Source of the DNA: Magnaporthiopsis rhizophila
Lineage: Eukaryota; Ascomycota; Sordariomycetes; Magnaporthales; Magnaporthaceae
Direction of reading: 5' to 3'
DNA: 64,000 nucleotides
Assembly: GCA_003049465.1 (NCBI GenBank)
Contig: PYSS01000096.1
Location: 1-64,000 of the forward strand
Shown: piece by piece, positions 32,136-45,400 of the stretch
How positions within the stretch are numbered: position 1 is the first letter of the stretch
Layout of the letters: every line of letters starts with the position of its first letter
Made by a program: the position numbers and the translations under genes
The notes under the pieces: model-generated
The model's input: only the letters and a program-made list of their open reading frames with translations
Told to the model about the DNA's origin: nothing
Databases searched by the model: none

Positions 32136-35100
32136 ACGCCTCGCTCGCGCTCCTCAAGCTCTTGATAAAACGCCACAACCCCAAATAACTGGGGGAGAGC
32201 CCGCGCCCTCTCGTTCTCCTTCGCTTCGCCACCAAAAAGACCTTGATCACAGTCCTTGGCTACAATACTCGAGTGCCTCGTAGCAGCCTACCCTGGGTTC
32301 CTACCTTTCCATTTTTTTATTTTTTTTTTCAACCGGGCGAGGATTTGTCTCTCCACCTATTCTGTACCTGCGTCGTCTGCTGTGGCTCCATGTCTGGCGA
32401 CGCATTATTACCCCATGAGATCGCCAAGGCATGTTCAAAGATATGGCGGTTTTGTATTTTTGATGACAAGAGCATACTGCTGGCTATACACCCAGTATGG
32501 TGGTATTTCTTAGCAAAGTGGTCACTGGAAGAGGGTGTTCAGAAACTGCCTATTGAATACAACCAAGTACACTTGTACCAAATCAGGATCCTGTGACCCC
32601 TTGTCTCCTGAAATCATTGCCGGATCCGTCCCACAGCCCGATCTTCGAAGTGGGAAACGAAGAGGGTATGGAATTAGAATCAGAATATGGGGATATACGA
32701 ATAGGAATAGAAGGAGGAGTCGAGGTGGGCCTTACCCAACCACAGGAGGACCAAATGGCGTTGTGCAAGGATCATCGCTACCAAGGTCCGGGGAGGTTGC
32801 GATCCCGTTCCAGTCCACCTGCCGTGAAAATGTGCTCGTGATATTCAATGTCCCTTTCCACGGGTATCGAGGCTTTAAGGTACGACATCCATCAAATTCC
32901 GGCCACCGGCAGCATTTCGGGCCCGGGTGTATTTTCCTCTTCACCTACCCCACGGTCTGTGGTTTGTTCCAGAATGACATTGCCAGCTTCCCGTTATTGG
33001 CCGGCTGTACCCAGGGCTTTTACGGGAGCTCAGCCTGGATGCGCACTCTACCAACCTGCACCTGCCCAAGTAACGGCACAACACGGCCCACCATTGTTCT
33101 GTCTTTCGTCGACTCGAGATGAAAATAGTTCGGGCATATTGGGTTGCCTTTTGCGACAGCCACCTGTGCCGTGCCGGGATGGGCTTCTACATGCAGAAAT
33201 GGCCATGTAAAACGCGATTCTAAAGGTCTGCGCGTGTGGTTGCGTTGCTTTGGTGCATGGGAAGTGGCCCTCGCCATCTAGCGCATTTGCTGGCCTGCGT
33301 TTCCTGGGCAGCGGGGAAGTCATGAAGGCAAACTTGGTCCGGACAGCCCGGCGATTTTTCCTGGAATCGTGATGGTTTTTTTTTTTTTCTCCTTTCTCCT
33401 GGGAACCACCCATACGTTTCTTTGCGTATACTTTTTGTGCGCAGCCTCCTTCCCGAATGCCGTCGTCGTGTTAGCATTTGCTATCCTTTCTACATGTCAC
33501 ACTGCGGACTAACAGCATCGCAGACTAGGGGCGCCTCTAGCCTCCTAGCCTTTGCTGTCCGTTGGCATGGATTCAAGTTAACTAGGGAACCAACCCATGT
33601 TGTCCGTTGGAGGCCGAACGTGTTATCCCATCTCCCCGTTCTTGACACCCTCATTGCTGATCTGTCTGCATATAGGGCCTGGAGGGGCGGTCTACTCTGT
33701 TCTCTGAATCACAGGAAGGTTTTTTCGTCATCTTGCCGCTCGGGTTTACCCAGGAAAAAAAAAAAAAAAAAAAAAAAAGCCAATGACAAGCCATCCCGTG
33801 TGGTATGCCGTCATAATTGCTGATAAAATAATAACGTTCTCGCCTTCTCAATCCCAGCGAGATAAAACCGACTGCTACATCATAGATTTACGCGATTTCA
33901 ACGGCGATCTGCCTCACTGCTGTCCCGGGCTCTCAGCCGGTGGTCGCGGAACGGCGTCGCGACGGCACGAAACACGGGGACAAGTGGGACCGCGGGGGCA
34001 GAAAGCCAAAAAGAAAACAAACGCCACGGCCAGGCGCGGATGGAAGCGCGCAACTGGGCCAACTGTTGGGCTGCATGGGAATTTGACCAATGGGATGGCG
34101 GGAAAATGGGAGCCGCCCCTGCTCGATGCCCCCTGACATGTGTCGTTTCTGACCAGTCGGACGCGTCGACGCTGTTTGGACCGCCGCTGCCACAGCTCTG
34201 TCCAGACCGAGCGCTGCGCAATTTGAAAACAAAACAAACAAACCCCCCTCTTCCCCCTCCACGTCAACTACAACGACTTGGGTGGCAAGCGACGCCGTTC
34301 CTGCAGGTCTCCTTGGCTGCGGCCTGCGTTCCTCTCGCAACGGGCCTAACACAAAAACGCGACGAGCCCAGCTGTGCGAGATATCGCTGCACTCCCTTCT
34401 CTTGTCTGCGGGGTGCAGTGGGATGGGCGTGTTGGGCGTGTTTATTGCCTGTCTGTTGTGTCCCTGAACGTCGCGTGCGCCACCGCTTTTTCAGTCGCAA
34501 TCCAGCCGTTGCCATGTTTGTTGTTGCAATGTGGATTACTTTTGAATCGCGCGCTCCATCCCTTTCCCCTGGAATACCAAGATGACGAAAACTGTCAACA
34601 TTGTCAATTGGCTGTGGTAATACTAAAAAGAAAAGCAATGGTATTTTGTGCACGAGCCCGTCTCTCGCTTCTGTCCAGTTGTTTGGTTTCGATAGCATTA
34701 GCTGGGGTCGGATCATGATCAGTGCTTGCCAGCCCAGCCTCCCCGCAATGTTGTTTCCTGCAACCAGGAGGCCGGCAAGGCACTTGATGCGCGCCGGGGA
34801 CAATGACGACAAAAAATGGGGACGGGCAGCACTGGGCAGCAGCTGAGGGCCTAAATGCAGTGAATAGGACTACTTCTTGGGCAGAGGTAGCTACCCGGCA
34901 CAATAGACACTCGCCTATTGCCATTGTTGATAATATGATCTGTTTGATATTGCCAGCCTCTCATCCATGATGTCTTGAATATGGGGGCCCAAGTGAGGGT
35001 GAATTGGGACCCGCCGTGTTGAGCGTGCCTGAGGGTCCTGTGTTTTGAACCGACACGCCTGCGGACGAGAGTCGCGCTAGACCATATTGGGACTAGTCAG

Positions 35101-35709
35101 CCTCCCACCTTAGCGCGACCGGCTCCCAGCTCCCCCCCAAACCCGCCCATCGACTTCCAAGTTCCGCTTGCACCTCGACTCGCACCCCGTCAACACCATC
35201 ACGCACCACCGCTTGCTGCAAGTCCTCGCAGCACCGAACCACCTACTGACCGCAAGCATTCATATCCGCCATACTGATTCCTTCCCGTCGATCTACCTGC
35301 AAGGCTCTCTTCGCCTCCTAGCTTCAAGCCATTCGCCGCGTTTTCTTTATCGGCTTGCGACCCACGAACCGCCTGCCAAATCCGGCCTAAACCGACGAGA
35401 GAATGCGATAGGTCCTCGCCGGTCTTGCTGCTTCGTCGACCATAATTCGGACGCGCCTCGCACCAAATCGACAGCCTGGAGCACGCGCCAACTCACTCAT
35501 TCGAGAGGACATACCTCGCGGCTACCTAACTACTCACGTTCCCGAATCAACCCATTTTCGCCTATGCTTGCAGCGCCTCGCAATCCCGTCAGCGACTGAA
35601 ACCGATCGAGATCTTTCTCTCTCTCCCTACCTTACGAGCCAGCCACGAATCATCTCGCTACTGGACGGTAACCCCATCCTTTGATACGACCTGTGCCCCG
35701 CATCCGACG
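32136..35709. other. Long intergenic region
   Basis: 3.6 kb without a supportable gene. It holds a poly(A) run at 33756-33778. The last 600 bp are C/T-rich and are probably the leader of the Cdh1 gene. The 143-codon frame at 35168-35599 lies in this leader and has no family features. Confidence 0.55.
33756..33778 (+). repeat. Poly(A) tract, 23 nt
   Basis: Twenty-three consecutive A in an intergenic region. There is no adjacent coding relic of a retroelement, so it is probably simple slippage. Confidence 0.85.
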
Positions 35710-37682
35710 ATGGGTGCCATCTCGGATTCTCTCGCCGACAACGGCCTGGCATCCTCATCGAAGCGCCCCGTCAGAGACTCGCGCAGTCCTGCCATCACGA
35801 CACCCGTGAGGAGCACCACCCCGCCGCCAGCTTCAGACCGCGCCCGCTTGGAGTCCAGGCATCATTTCGAACCCAGCGGCTCGCGCAGTTCGCGGGGCAG
35901 TGCACGGGCGAGCGACGTGGGTGTTGGCAGGGAAAGTGGCCTGGACACGGATGCTGTGAACCATGCCCTCAGGCGGGAGATGCTGAGCAGGCAGCAGAGG
36001 GAAACCACGCCAAACGGAAGCCCGCATAGGAAACGTCAGCGGATAAATGGTGACAGGTGAGCCTCTCGTGTCCATCCCGGGACCTGGATGCTTCGGAGCA
36101 CTCGGCCATGCTCACACGTTCGCCTTTGCAGGTTTATCCCGACCCGGTCAGGCCAGGACTTGCAGGCCGGATTCAGTCTGTTGCACGAGGATGGCTCCCC
36201 GGCGACCCCGTCCAAACAGAAGAAGCGCACGCCCCATGGCGAGCTTCATTTCCAGAAGAGTAGGCGCCCTTTTGAAACACCCCACTCCCCCAGGCTGCTC
36301 CACGGTTGCTGACTTCAACCTTAGCCGAGGAGGCCAACCGCACCTTCTCGACCTTGTTGCGAGCCGAGCTCTTTGAGAACTCGATCCCACAAGCAGCTCC
36401 CGCACCAATAGACCACACCATTCCGTCATCGAGGGGGTCCAATATGCACGATGGCACCAGAGCACAAACGCCTCCCCACAACCCCCCGCCATCACTCCCT
36501 GCCTCATTAACCCCGTCAACCCCCCACAAGAACCTGTTCTCGTACATGTCTCCGCGCCACAGCAGTATCGGCGGGCATCCGACACCATCGCGGACACCAC
36601 AGAGCCGGCATGGGCCCAACCTGGACACCAGGTCTGAAATTTACAGCCTCTCTCCCGTTCGGTTCGGCAGCCAGCAGATGCTCTTGAGCCCCCGTCGGCA
36701 ACCAAGAGCCGTCAGCAAGGTGCCTTATAAAGTGCTGGACGCACCAGAACTAGCCGACGATTTCTATTTGAACCTTGTCGACTGGGGGAGTGCCAACGTG
36801 CTCGGAGTCGGCCTCGGTTCCAGCGTCTACATGTGGAACGCCCAAACAAGTCGCGTCAACAAGCTGTGCACCCTAGAGGACGATACAGTGACTAGTGTAT
36901 CCTGGATCCAGAAGGGCACGCACATCGCCATCGGCACCGGCAAGGGCCTGGTTCAAATATGGGACGCAGAGAAGACTCGGCGGTTGAGGACGATGACCGG
37001 ACACACCGCTAGGGTCGGCTCTCTGGCCTGGAACACACACATCCTGACCTCGGGCTCTCGCGATCGCCTCATCTACCACCGCGACGTCAGGGCGCCCGAC
37101 CAGTGGCTCCGGAAACTCGTCGGTCACAAGCAAGAAGTCTGTGGTCTCAAGTGGAATTGCGAGGACGGGCAGTTGGCGAGTGGAGGCAACGACAACAAGC
37201 TGATGGTGTGGGATAAGCTCTCGGACACGCCGCTCTGGAAGTTTTCAGACCATACTGCCGCAGTCAAGGCGATGGCTTGGTCTCCCCATCAGCGGGGGCT
37301 GCTGGCATCTGGCGGTGGTACCGCCGACCGGCGCATCATCTTTCACGACACTTTGCGGGGCACCGTCATCAACGAGATCGATACAGGAAGCCAGGTTTGC
37401 AATCTGGCCTGGTCCAAGAACTCGAACGAAATCGTGTCGACGCACGGCTATTCCCAGAACCAAATCGTGGTCTGGAAGTACCCCTCGATGACCCAAGTCG
37501 CCAGTCTGACGGGTCACACCTACCGAGTGCTCTATCTGGCCATGAGCCCGGACGGCCGCACCGTCGTCACTGGCGCCGGCGACGAAACCTTGCGGTTCTG
37601 GAACGTCTTTGGCCGACGGCCCGGGGCCCGCGAAGATGGCGAAAGCGGAGGACGGCTATCTGACTGGGGCGTCATTCGGTGA
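35710..37682 (+). CDS. cdh1: Cdh1/Fizzy-related APC/C activator
   Basis: Three exons: 35710-36056, 36132-36259 and 36325-37682, giving 610 aa. Activates the anaphase-promoting complex in late mitosis and G1 by recruiting D-box and KEN-box substrates. The C-box DRFIPTR spans the first junction near residue 116. EEANRTFSTLLRAELF follows, then a long Ser/Pro-rich linker with many SP/TP sites, the expected targets of CDK inhibition. The block DDFYLNLVDWGSANVLGVGL opens a seven-bladed WD40 propeller (residues about 290-590) that ends in the APC-binding Ile-Arg tail. The RAELF block and long N-terminus point to Cdh1 rather than Cdc20. Donors are GTGAGC and GTAGGC. Confidence 0.93.
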
Positions 37683-39429
37683 TGAGCCAACAGTGACGGG
37701 GATGCTGAGCGCTTGGTAACTGCCAATTGTGCTTTTGAGTGACCGCGATCACCAACACTCCACTTTATTCAGCACGTCCTAGGCTGCGTGCACCCACCTT
37801 CTCACCTCTCCAGACGAGGACATAGTCTTGTCTCGGAAGCGGGAGAATCACGTCGAAATTTCATCGATCTGGGTGTGATTCCCTCCACATCTCTACATTT
37901 TTCATAGCTTTCTCTAGCATTGCACCGGTGTTTTTCATCTTTCGTCCTTAATTTTTAGGTCTCCTTGGGCCCTCCAGTGGGGATTGGGCAACAAGGCTAT
38001 TTGTTGGCTGGCTGGCTGGCTGGGGTGCAAGGGCGGCGTCGGGGTGCTCCTGGCGTACATAGTATTTTTATGGATAGGGCTGGCAGGTTATGTTTGTGGA
38101 AGTCTTGGATATTACGGTCCTGACAATAGCGAAAGCGGGGTTTAACGGCCAGTCGGGATGGAAGGGACATGACCGGACACATGTAATCGACGCAGCCCAG
38201 ACTCCCCTAGCGGAAACGAATCCATTGCGACGACTTTCCGTGCGTTATTGTTGTGCGGACACCTTTGGGAGGGCCGTGCTTTGCGTACCTCTAGGAAGGA
38301 GCAGGGAAAAGCCTGGACCTCCTTATTCTTCGACTTTTATCCATCACCTACCTACCATTTTCAACGAACCCCCAAGGCCTTCCTTCCCATATTTGTAGGA
38401 CTTGGTTCTATCGGGCCAGAATAATCGTTGTGACTGCCATGTTCCAACAAGCGCCGACCTTTCTAGGTCAAAACCCCGCGGCACTTGTAGTGAAACCGAG
38501 CAGTCTTTACGTTCAGGTACGCGCAACCCCGCAGGCTTTGTAGCCAGAAGTTCGTCCGGTCTATTTACCGGTGATGACAATCACATCATCCTCGCCCCAT
38601 TGTGCGAAGCAGGACAAAAGGCGGAACCAGAAGAAAAACGCGGAATGCAAGACAGGTCGATCTATTCGGCAAGCCGTCCGAGGAAGCTGGAGACATATAC
38701 CCGGGGAATGTCTGCCGCTGCTGGAGACCAAGAGGATGGGAAAAGGGAGAGCAGCAGCACCCCGTAATCCACTTCTTTCACCGTCCCGCACAACAGCGGC
38801 TGGCGCATACGGGGGCTGAAGTAGAACTTATGGGGGTTCGTTACAGCGACACGTGAACATGTGTGACTAACTGGGTAGGTAGGTCGGTAGGTAGATGCGG
38901 AGGCTAGCAAGTGATTCCCGTTCGGTGCAGCAGCAGGTGTTCTGGCCTTTCAAGCGTTGCGAATAGACCTTCATCTGACGTGGTTCTCAATAAATTCGTG
39001 CTATCAACGGGTCGGGTCTGGCCGGGACGAATCGGGGTTATGCGAATACAAGAAGGTGCCTGGGTAGTAGGCATCCGGGGTAGGACACTTGGGGTATATT
39101 GACAGGAGAAAAAAAAAAAAGGAATCATAGCCTATGAGCCTCTGTTGACTCAATGAGGGTGATGACGGACGTCGAGAGCGAAGCTTATATAGCCTTTGCA
39201 ATGGAGGACAGACGTGTGCCGTCGTTACCATCCCAGCAGATCTTGAAATCAAATGCGAGCGCGCATCGTCCAAAGGACCACCAACACGATGCTGTTCAGA
39301 CGAAAAGCCATGACAACACGTCGACAGAACCAAAAACATCAAAAAGAGCATGGGTAACTTGGGTGGTATTGACGTCGAGAAGAGGGAAAAAAAAAAAAAG
39401 AGACAAACAAAACAAACAAATCATCTCCT
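37683..39429. other. Convergent intergenic region
   Basis: 3' ends of Cdh1 (+) and Gpc1 (-). Contains a (GGCT)n run near 38005-38021 and a (GTAG)n-like run near 38876-38893. No gene is supported. Confidence 0.6.
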
Positions 39430-41079
39430 TCATTGCTTCCGTTCCCTGGCGACGTCCCTGGCCCCACTGTCGACACCCGTCGCAGACATCTCGTTCTCGC
39501 CGCTGAGCAGAGGGATGACGTTGATGGCGTCTTGGGCGGCCTTCTTGGCGCCGTCGCCAGATGGCGTGGCCGACTCGAACTCGGCATCGTCGGCGTCGCC
39601 GCCGATGCTGCCGGCGCCGTCGGTGACCGGCCCCAGGGGCGGGCTGGCCAGGGATTCGGAGTGGCTCTGCCACTTTGAGACTTCGGCCTTCATGGCCTCG
39701 AGCTCCTTCTGAAAGCGCTTGCCAAAGACGTCGATGTAGTAGGTGGCGCCGTTGTGGACGCTCCAGGCGAACACGACGAGGAGGAAGGTGGCCGAGGCCC
39801 ACCGGCTGTAGAACCATATGGGGCAGGGCAGCATGGTCAGGACGGCGTACGAGTACTGGATCAGCATGAAGGCGGCCTCCTGCAGCGCGTCGGGCAGGGC
39901 CAGGACGACGCGGCCGATCCAGGTCTTGGAGTAGGACTTGCGCAGCCACGTGAAGGAGGTGGGGCGGCCGGCGGCGATCTTGTCGCGGCGGCGGACCGTG
40001 ATGAAGAAGTAGTACGACAGCTGCCAGAAGGCGTAGGGGATGGTGGACCAGGCCAGCATGGAGATGACGTTGGCGTAGGCGGTCGGGGAGCCCTTTGGCG
40101 AGTACTTGACCTGGTAGATGGCCGGAAATCGCGTCTCCTGGTAGGCCCTGTCGACCAGGTGGACGATGCAGTGCAGCGTGGCGCAGGGCATGATGTGGAT
40201 GAAGAGCGACGTGACCTTGTCGAAGCTGTGGAAGACGAGCGAGTTGCGCCACATGACGATGGCGACGGCGTTGTTCCCAAAGGCGAGGCAGTAGACGGCC
40301 GTGAAGAGGCGCTTGGACCGCGGGAAGACCCAGATGCTCAGCAGCAGGAGGAAGTTGACGAAGTAGCAGAGGTCAGCGAGGAAGTAGTGGTAACCGCGGC
40401 GGTGGTAGGTGACGAAGCGGATGGGCAGGAAGTAGAGCACCTGCGCCGTGTACCACAACGGCATCCACTCGGGGCAGCCGCCGATGAGATAGCCGCTGAT
40501 GAAGATGTTCATGACGCCGCAGATGAACGAGACTTTCTCGCGCAACGTCACGGCCTTTGTGTCGTTCCACTGGCGGCCCAGCTTCTCCACGCTCGTGCGC
40601 ATGCGCTTGCGGTACCGCTCCAGCTGCTCGTCGGCCGACGGCACGCGCTGGCGCCACTCCTCCACCATGCGCTCGCGCGCAACCTGTCCCCTCGCGCGGA
40701 GGGCCTGCCGCGACTTGGAGATGCCCTTCTGGATCTTGCCCAGCTGCAGCTCGAGCTGCTGCGGGAACGCAAAGTTGTCGAGCAGGTCGAGCACGGTCAG
40801 GCGGTCGAGTGGCGGCAGCGCCTCCCAGTCCTCGTGGTACGAGCTGCTGCCCGAGAAGGACGGGTTGCGCGACAGGCGTGCGCTCTTGGGCGTTGTCGCC
40901 CCGAGCGTCGGCGTCTCGGGGAGCATGGGGGCGGCGTTGCTCTCGGCGCGCTCGCGCGGCGAGGACGACCCATGCGACGTGGCGCCTTCGTCCGGTGTCA
41001 TTATGTGCTCGCTGTCGGTCAGGGTGCTGGTCGATTTGGATTTAGGGATCGGTCCCGGCTTCGGATCTGGTTCTGACAT
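39430..41079 (-). CDS. gpc1: Glycerophosphocholine acyltransferase (Gpc1/DUF2838)
   Basis: Intronless, 549 aa. Acylates glycerophosphocholine with acyl-CoA to give lysophosphatidylcholine, part of phosphatidylcholine remodelling at the endoplasmic reticulum. The N-terminal 120 residues are Ser/Pro-rich and cytosolic. A helical block with LDLLDNFAFPQQLELQLGKI follows, then the family core from about residue 195: several membrane helices, with the signature runs WYTAQVLYFLPIRFVTYHRR, GYHYFLADLCYFVN and FGNNAVAIVMWRNSLVFHS. The conserved HIMPCATLH and GATYYIDVFGKRFQKEL lie further on. The C-terminal tail is disordered. The length fits fungal members. The gene is divergent from SMC1 across a 1.35-kb gap. 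Confidence 0.92.
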   Translation of the reverse strand: MSEPDPKPGPIPKSKSTSTLTDSEHIMTPDEGATSHGSSSPRERAESNAAPMLPETPTLGATTPKSARLSRNPSFSGSSSYHEDWEALPPLDRLTVLDLLDNFAFPQQLELQLGKIQKGISKSRQALRARGQVARERMVEEWRQRVPSADEQLERYRKRMRTSVEKLGRQWNDTKAVTLREKVSFICGVMNIFISGYLIGGCPEWMPLWYTAQVLYFLPIRFVTYHRRGYHYFLADLCYFVNFLLLLSIWVFPRSKRLFTAVYCLAFGNNAVAIVMWRNSLVFHSFDKVTSLFIHIMPCATLHCIVHLVDRAYQETRFPAIYQVKYSPKGSPTAYANVISMLAWSTIPYAFWQLSYYFFITVRRRDKIAAGRPTSFTWLRKSYSKTWIGRVVLALPDALQEAAFMLIQYSYAVLTMLPCPIWFYSRWASATFLLVVFAWSVHNGATYYIDVFGKRFQKELEAMKAEVSKWQSHSESLASPPLGPVTDGAGSIGGDADDAEFESATPSGDGAKKAAQDAINVIPLLSGENEMSATGVDSGARDVARERKQ

Positions 41080-42425
41080 CTTGATGGGCTGTGATCTGGA
41101 GTTTTTGTGCTGGACTGCGGAAGCGCCTGGTTAGCTTGGGATAGCCAAAGTAGCAATGGTAGATAGATGAAAGGAGCACTTGAAGACCTGGCCCAAATTC
41201 TATCCAAACCAATGTGGTTTATTTGGAAGGCTGTTAATTATACATACCAGGCAGAAATGGGCACCTCGATGGCACAAAGACAAGGAGCGGGGAACGACGC
41301 GAGCGTCTGAGCTCACAAAGAGAGGCCCTTTGAAACGATGTTGGCAGTCGAGCCCTTTGTTGGGATTAACCGAGAGATGTCCAGGAGTCCGTCGTATAAT
41401 ATCAACTTGGGCTTGGGAGATGGTTTGATGTCGGAAGGTGGGGGTGCAGCCAGAGATCGGTGTGCCAGGTGACAGCCAGTATCGAAGTCGTCGACGGCGA
41501 GGGCGAGTTCACGGGAGCACAGCCTTGTCGTGCCAGCGCGCGGAGCTATCAGGTAGGAGACAAGGGAAGCTAAAAGGCCAGGTGACGCAAAAGAGTTCGG
41601 AGGAGGGAGGGCCGCACACTCTGGCTTGTCACAAGGGCCTCGTCTTTGCCTTGGGCGGTGTTGACGTTCATATGCAAGTGCTAGTGCGATTCAGGCAGCC
41701 CCTAGCCCTTCTCCTAAGGACGTGTCGCTGGGGCCGCATTCTGGTTGGACGAGCCGCATGAGCCAGCAGAGTCATTCGTCAGATCACCTCACCCTTCCGT
41801 TTACCTATTGGTAACTTTATCTTTACACATGCTCCCAAATCCGGGTTATGCGCATCCCTACCTAGAATGAACGGAGTGCCTCCCAGGTCCCTAAGATCTC
41901 TCCAGCAGGCTGGATACACCAGGCTTCACGGAGCACAGCTTGTCAGTGCTGAAGCTGGAGGGATCTCCTTGCCGCCAACTTGCACATCCCGGTGGCGGCT
42001 CCACAAATGACATAGTGCACCCACTTTATCCCCCCCTTCTCCGTGTTTGAGATGGATTCTGTGCAATGCATGGCAAGTGCTAGACATGTGCCCCTACTGC
42101 ACGAGCCACAGCTAATCGCAGCCACACCTGCCAAGCCGGGGCGCCCAGGTTGCTAGTGGGCCGTTCCCCTCCAACTAAATCCGATCACGACATGGAGTCG
42201 CGTAAAGCTATTCTGGGTCCCGGATCGCGCGTCTCCAACAGCGAAATGCGACGCGGCGGGTCTTGAGCACTCCGCCGCCCAAATCTCAAGTCTAACGTGA
42301 TCGCCTACGACCAAGTGCGTCATCTCAAGGCGCTTTGTGCGCATATAATCCAGATACTCCTTCCACTCGGCATCTGCACGTCTCCCTGTCATCGTCGCGT
42401 CACTGGCGCGACCAGAATCTGCAGG
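41080..42425. other. Bidirectional promoter region between Gpc1 and SMC1
   Basis: Lies between two divergent start codons. I see no TATA box, repeat or supportable gene. Confidence 0.6.
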
Positions 42426-45400
42426 ATGGGGAAGCTACTTCGGTTGGAGCTCTCCAGTACGTCGCCCCCTTGTCTTCCCAGCTCTATTCTCGACCGTCGA
42501 ACTGCATGCGCTGACCTGGCGCAACAGACTTCAAGTCCTACAAGGGCCACCACACACTCCTTTTTAGTGATTCGTACTTCACATCCATTATCGGACCCAA
42601 TGGCTCCGGCAAGTCCAACTCGTAAGGCGCCAACTTGCGACGCCCCCTCTCCTCTCCTGGCTCGCATCATGCTTTGACCTTGCGGTGCTGACACGACTCT
42701 AGCATGGACGCCATCTCCTTCGTTCTCGGCATCAAATCGAGCCATCTGCGGTCAACCCACCTGAAAGACCTCGTCTACCGTGGCCGTGTCATGAAGACGT
42801 CCAAGATCAATGAGGACGGCTCCGCAGAAGCTCCCGAGACCAACGGACACTCCAACGGCGCACAGAATGGCGGTGAAGAGTCCTCGCGGGCATCGCGAGG
42901 CGACCCAAAAACGGCGTGGGTCATGGCCGTGTACGAGGACGACGCCGGCGACGAACAGAGGTGGAAACGGTCCATTACGAACCAGGGAACCAGCGAGTAC
43001 CGCATCAACGACCGCGTCGTCACCTCCCAGGCGTACAACCAGGCCCTTGAGGACGAGAACATTTTGATCAAGGCCCGCAACTTTCTCGTCTTCCAGGGCG
43101 ACGTCGAGGCCATTGCCGCCCAGTCGCCCCAAGATCTCACCCGTCTCATCGAGCAGATCTCCGGCAGTCTCGAGTACAAGGCCGAGTACGAGAAGCTCAA
43201 GGCTGATCTGGAGCAGGCTTCTGAAAATCAGGCGTTCATGCTGCATCGGAGGCGGGGCATCAACTCGGAGATAAAACAGTACCAGGAGCAGAAAAGGGAG
43301 GCCGAGGAATTCCAAAGGAAGACCGACGAACGGGACGATGCTATAGTGATGCAAATCCTCTGGAGGCTATACCACTACCAGCGCGTCATGGACGAGTCGA
43401 ATGACAAGATCCAGGAACACCACGAGGACCTCAAGGAATTCCGACGCAATGTGGATGCCTTCCAAAAACAGCTGGATGCCGCCGTGAAGGAGCAGGCGGC
43501 CGTTGGTCGCAAGGTGGGCAAGGTCGAGAGAGCAATCAAGGAGAAGGAGAAGCAGATCGAGGACGAGGAGAATAGCCTTATTCCGATCCAGACAAAAGTT
43601 CGCGAGAGCGTCAACAGCGCCGAGGTTCGGAATAAACACCTCGAGAACCTGACCAAGGTGCGCGACGAGCAGGCTGAGGCCGTCCAGAGGCACACAAAGG
43701 AGCTGGCCAGGGTGGAGAAGGACGAGAAGCTTTTCGAGGCGCAGTGGAAGGAGAAACTCAAGCATCAAGGCAAGGAACTGAGCGAGGCCGACCGGAAAGA
43801 GTACGACAAACTACGGCGTCAGGCCGACACCAAGGTTGCCGATAACAAGGCTAGGGTGGAGCAGCTTGCCAGACAACTCAAAGGTGACGAGGTAACATTC
43901 AACAGCCTCCAGAGCAAAGTCGATGTCGCAGGCTCGGCGGTGGAGAAGCTACAGGCCGAGGTGGAATCCATCGAGAAGACGGAGGAATCGCTGCAGATTT
44001 CGGAGCGTGAGCGGGCTGCCGAGATCGAGGAGAAGAAGAAGGCCTTCAACGCTTCGCAATCTGAGAAGACAAGGATCCGGCAGTCGCGCACCGAGATCGA
44101 GGAGAAGCTCCAGCAGGCTGCGGCGAAGCTCTCAGAGGCGACGGCGGGCAGGCACCAGAGTGCCAAGGAGAGGGATCGGAAGGAGACCCTGGCCAAGCTA
44201 AAGCAGCTCTACCCCGGCGTGAAGGGCCGGGTCGGCGAGCTCTGCAAGCCCAAGCAGAAGAAATACACCGAAGCCGTCGACACGGCCCTGGGTCATGACT
44301 TCGACACCATTGTGGTCGAAACCAACAAGGTGGTTGACGAATGTCTGGACTACCTCAAGAAGCAGCGATTGCCCCGCATGCACTTCATCCCCCTGGACAA
44401 CATCAAGGCAAACACTCCCTTCTCGGCTCTCAAGGGCAAGCCTGGCGTTCGTCTGGTGATCGACACCATCGATTTCGACCCATCCGTGGAGCGTGCCATG
44501 GCGTACGCCTGTGGCAGCTCCATCGTGTGCGACACCTTCGACATCGCCAAGACGATCTGCTACGACGAGAAGTTCGCCGTCAAAGCCGTGACTCTGGACG
44601 GCAAGCTCATCCACAAGGGCGGCCTGATGACGGGCGGTCGCTCACACGACCACAACAAGGGGGGCAGGCGCCGGTTCGACGAGCAAGATGTCCAACACCT
44701 TCAAGAGATGGTCCGGGAGTTCCAGAACCAACTCGAGGACCTGCGGCGTAGGGACTCGGAGCTGCGCGATACCGACTACATCAGGGAAGAACTCTCCATG
44801 CTCGAGCGGGCTCTCAAGAACGATCGAGCAGAGCTTAAGGCGCTCCGCAAGAATCTGCAGAGCAAGCGCAGCGAGTTGGACAATGCCGAGACTGAGTACG
44901 GAAAATGGCAGTCCAAGTTCGAGGAAAAGTCGGGTGAACTGGCGCAATCGCGACAGAAACTCGCGCAGTTCAAAGACGCTATAGCCACTGTCGAAGACGC
45001 CATCTTTGGCAGCTTCTGCCAGAGGCTCGGATACGCAGATATCCGCGAGTACGAAGTGCAGAAGGGCAGCCTCGAGTCTCAGGCTGCGGCAGAACGGAAC
45101 AAGTTCGAGATCCAGAAACAGCGGGTGACGTCTGCCCTCAGTTTCGAGACAAATCGCCTGGGCAACACGGAGAAGAGGTTGCGCGACTTGCAAGAGACCC
45201 TTGAGCGCCTCCAGGGGGATATCGAGAATTACAGGCAGCAGGAGGCAGCTGTGAACGAGAACCTGGAAACACTGCGTGACGAGCTGACTGCTCTGCAGGA
45301 GACTCTCGAAGAGGTCAGGGAGGACCACCAGCGCAAAGTCGCCAGGGTCCAAGAAGCGAGGGCCGAGGTGCAGAGCAGAAGTAAAGAAATCGACGCGAGG

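Noticed and set aside
33756..33778. Poly(A) tail of a processed retrocopy or LINE
   Set aside because: No coding relic or target-site duplication beside it. Simple slippage is more likely.
35168..35599. 143-codon frame before Cdh1
   Set aside because: Lies in the C/T-rich leader; Ser/His/Pro-rich product without family features.
39754..41076. 440-codon plus-strand frame over Gpc1
   Set aside because: Antisense to a well-conserved membrane protein; composition dominated by Gly, Arg, Val and Asp, as expected for a shadow.
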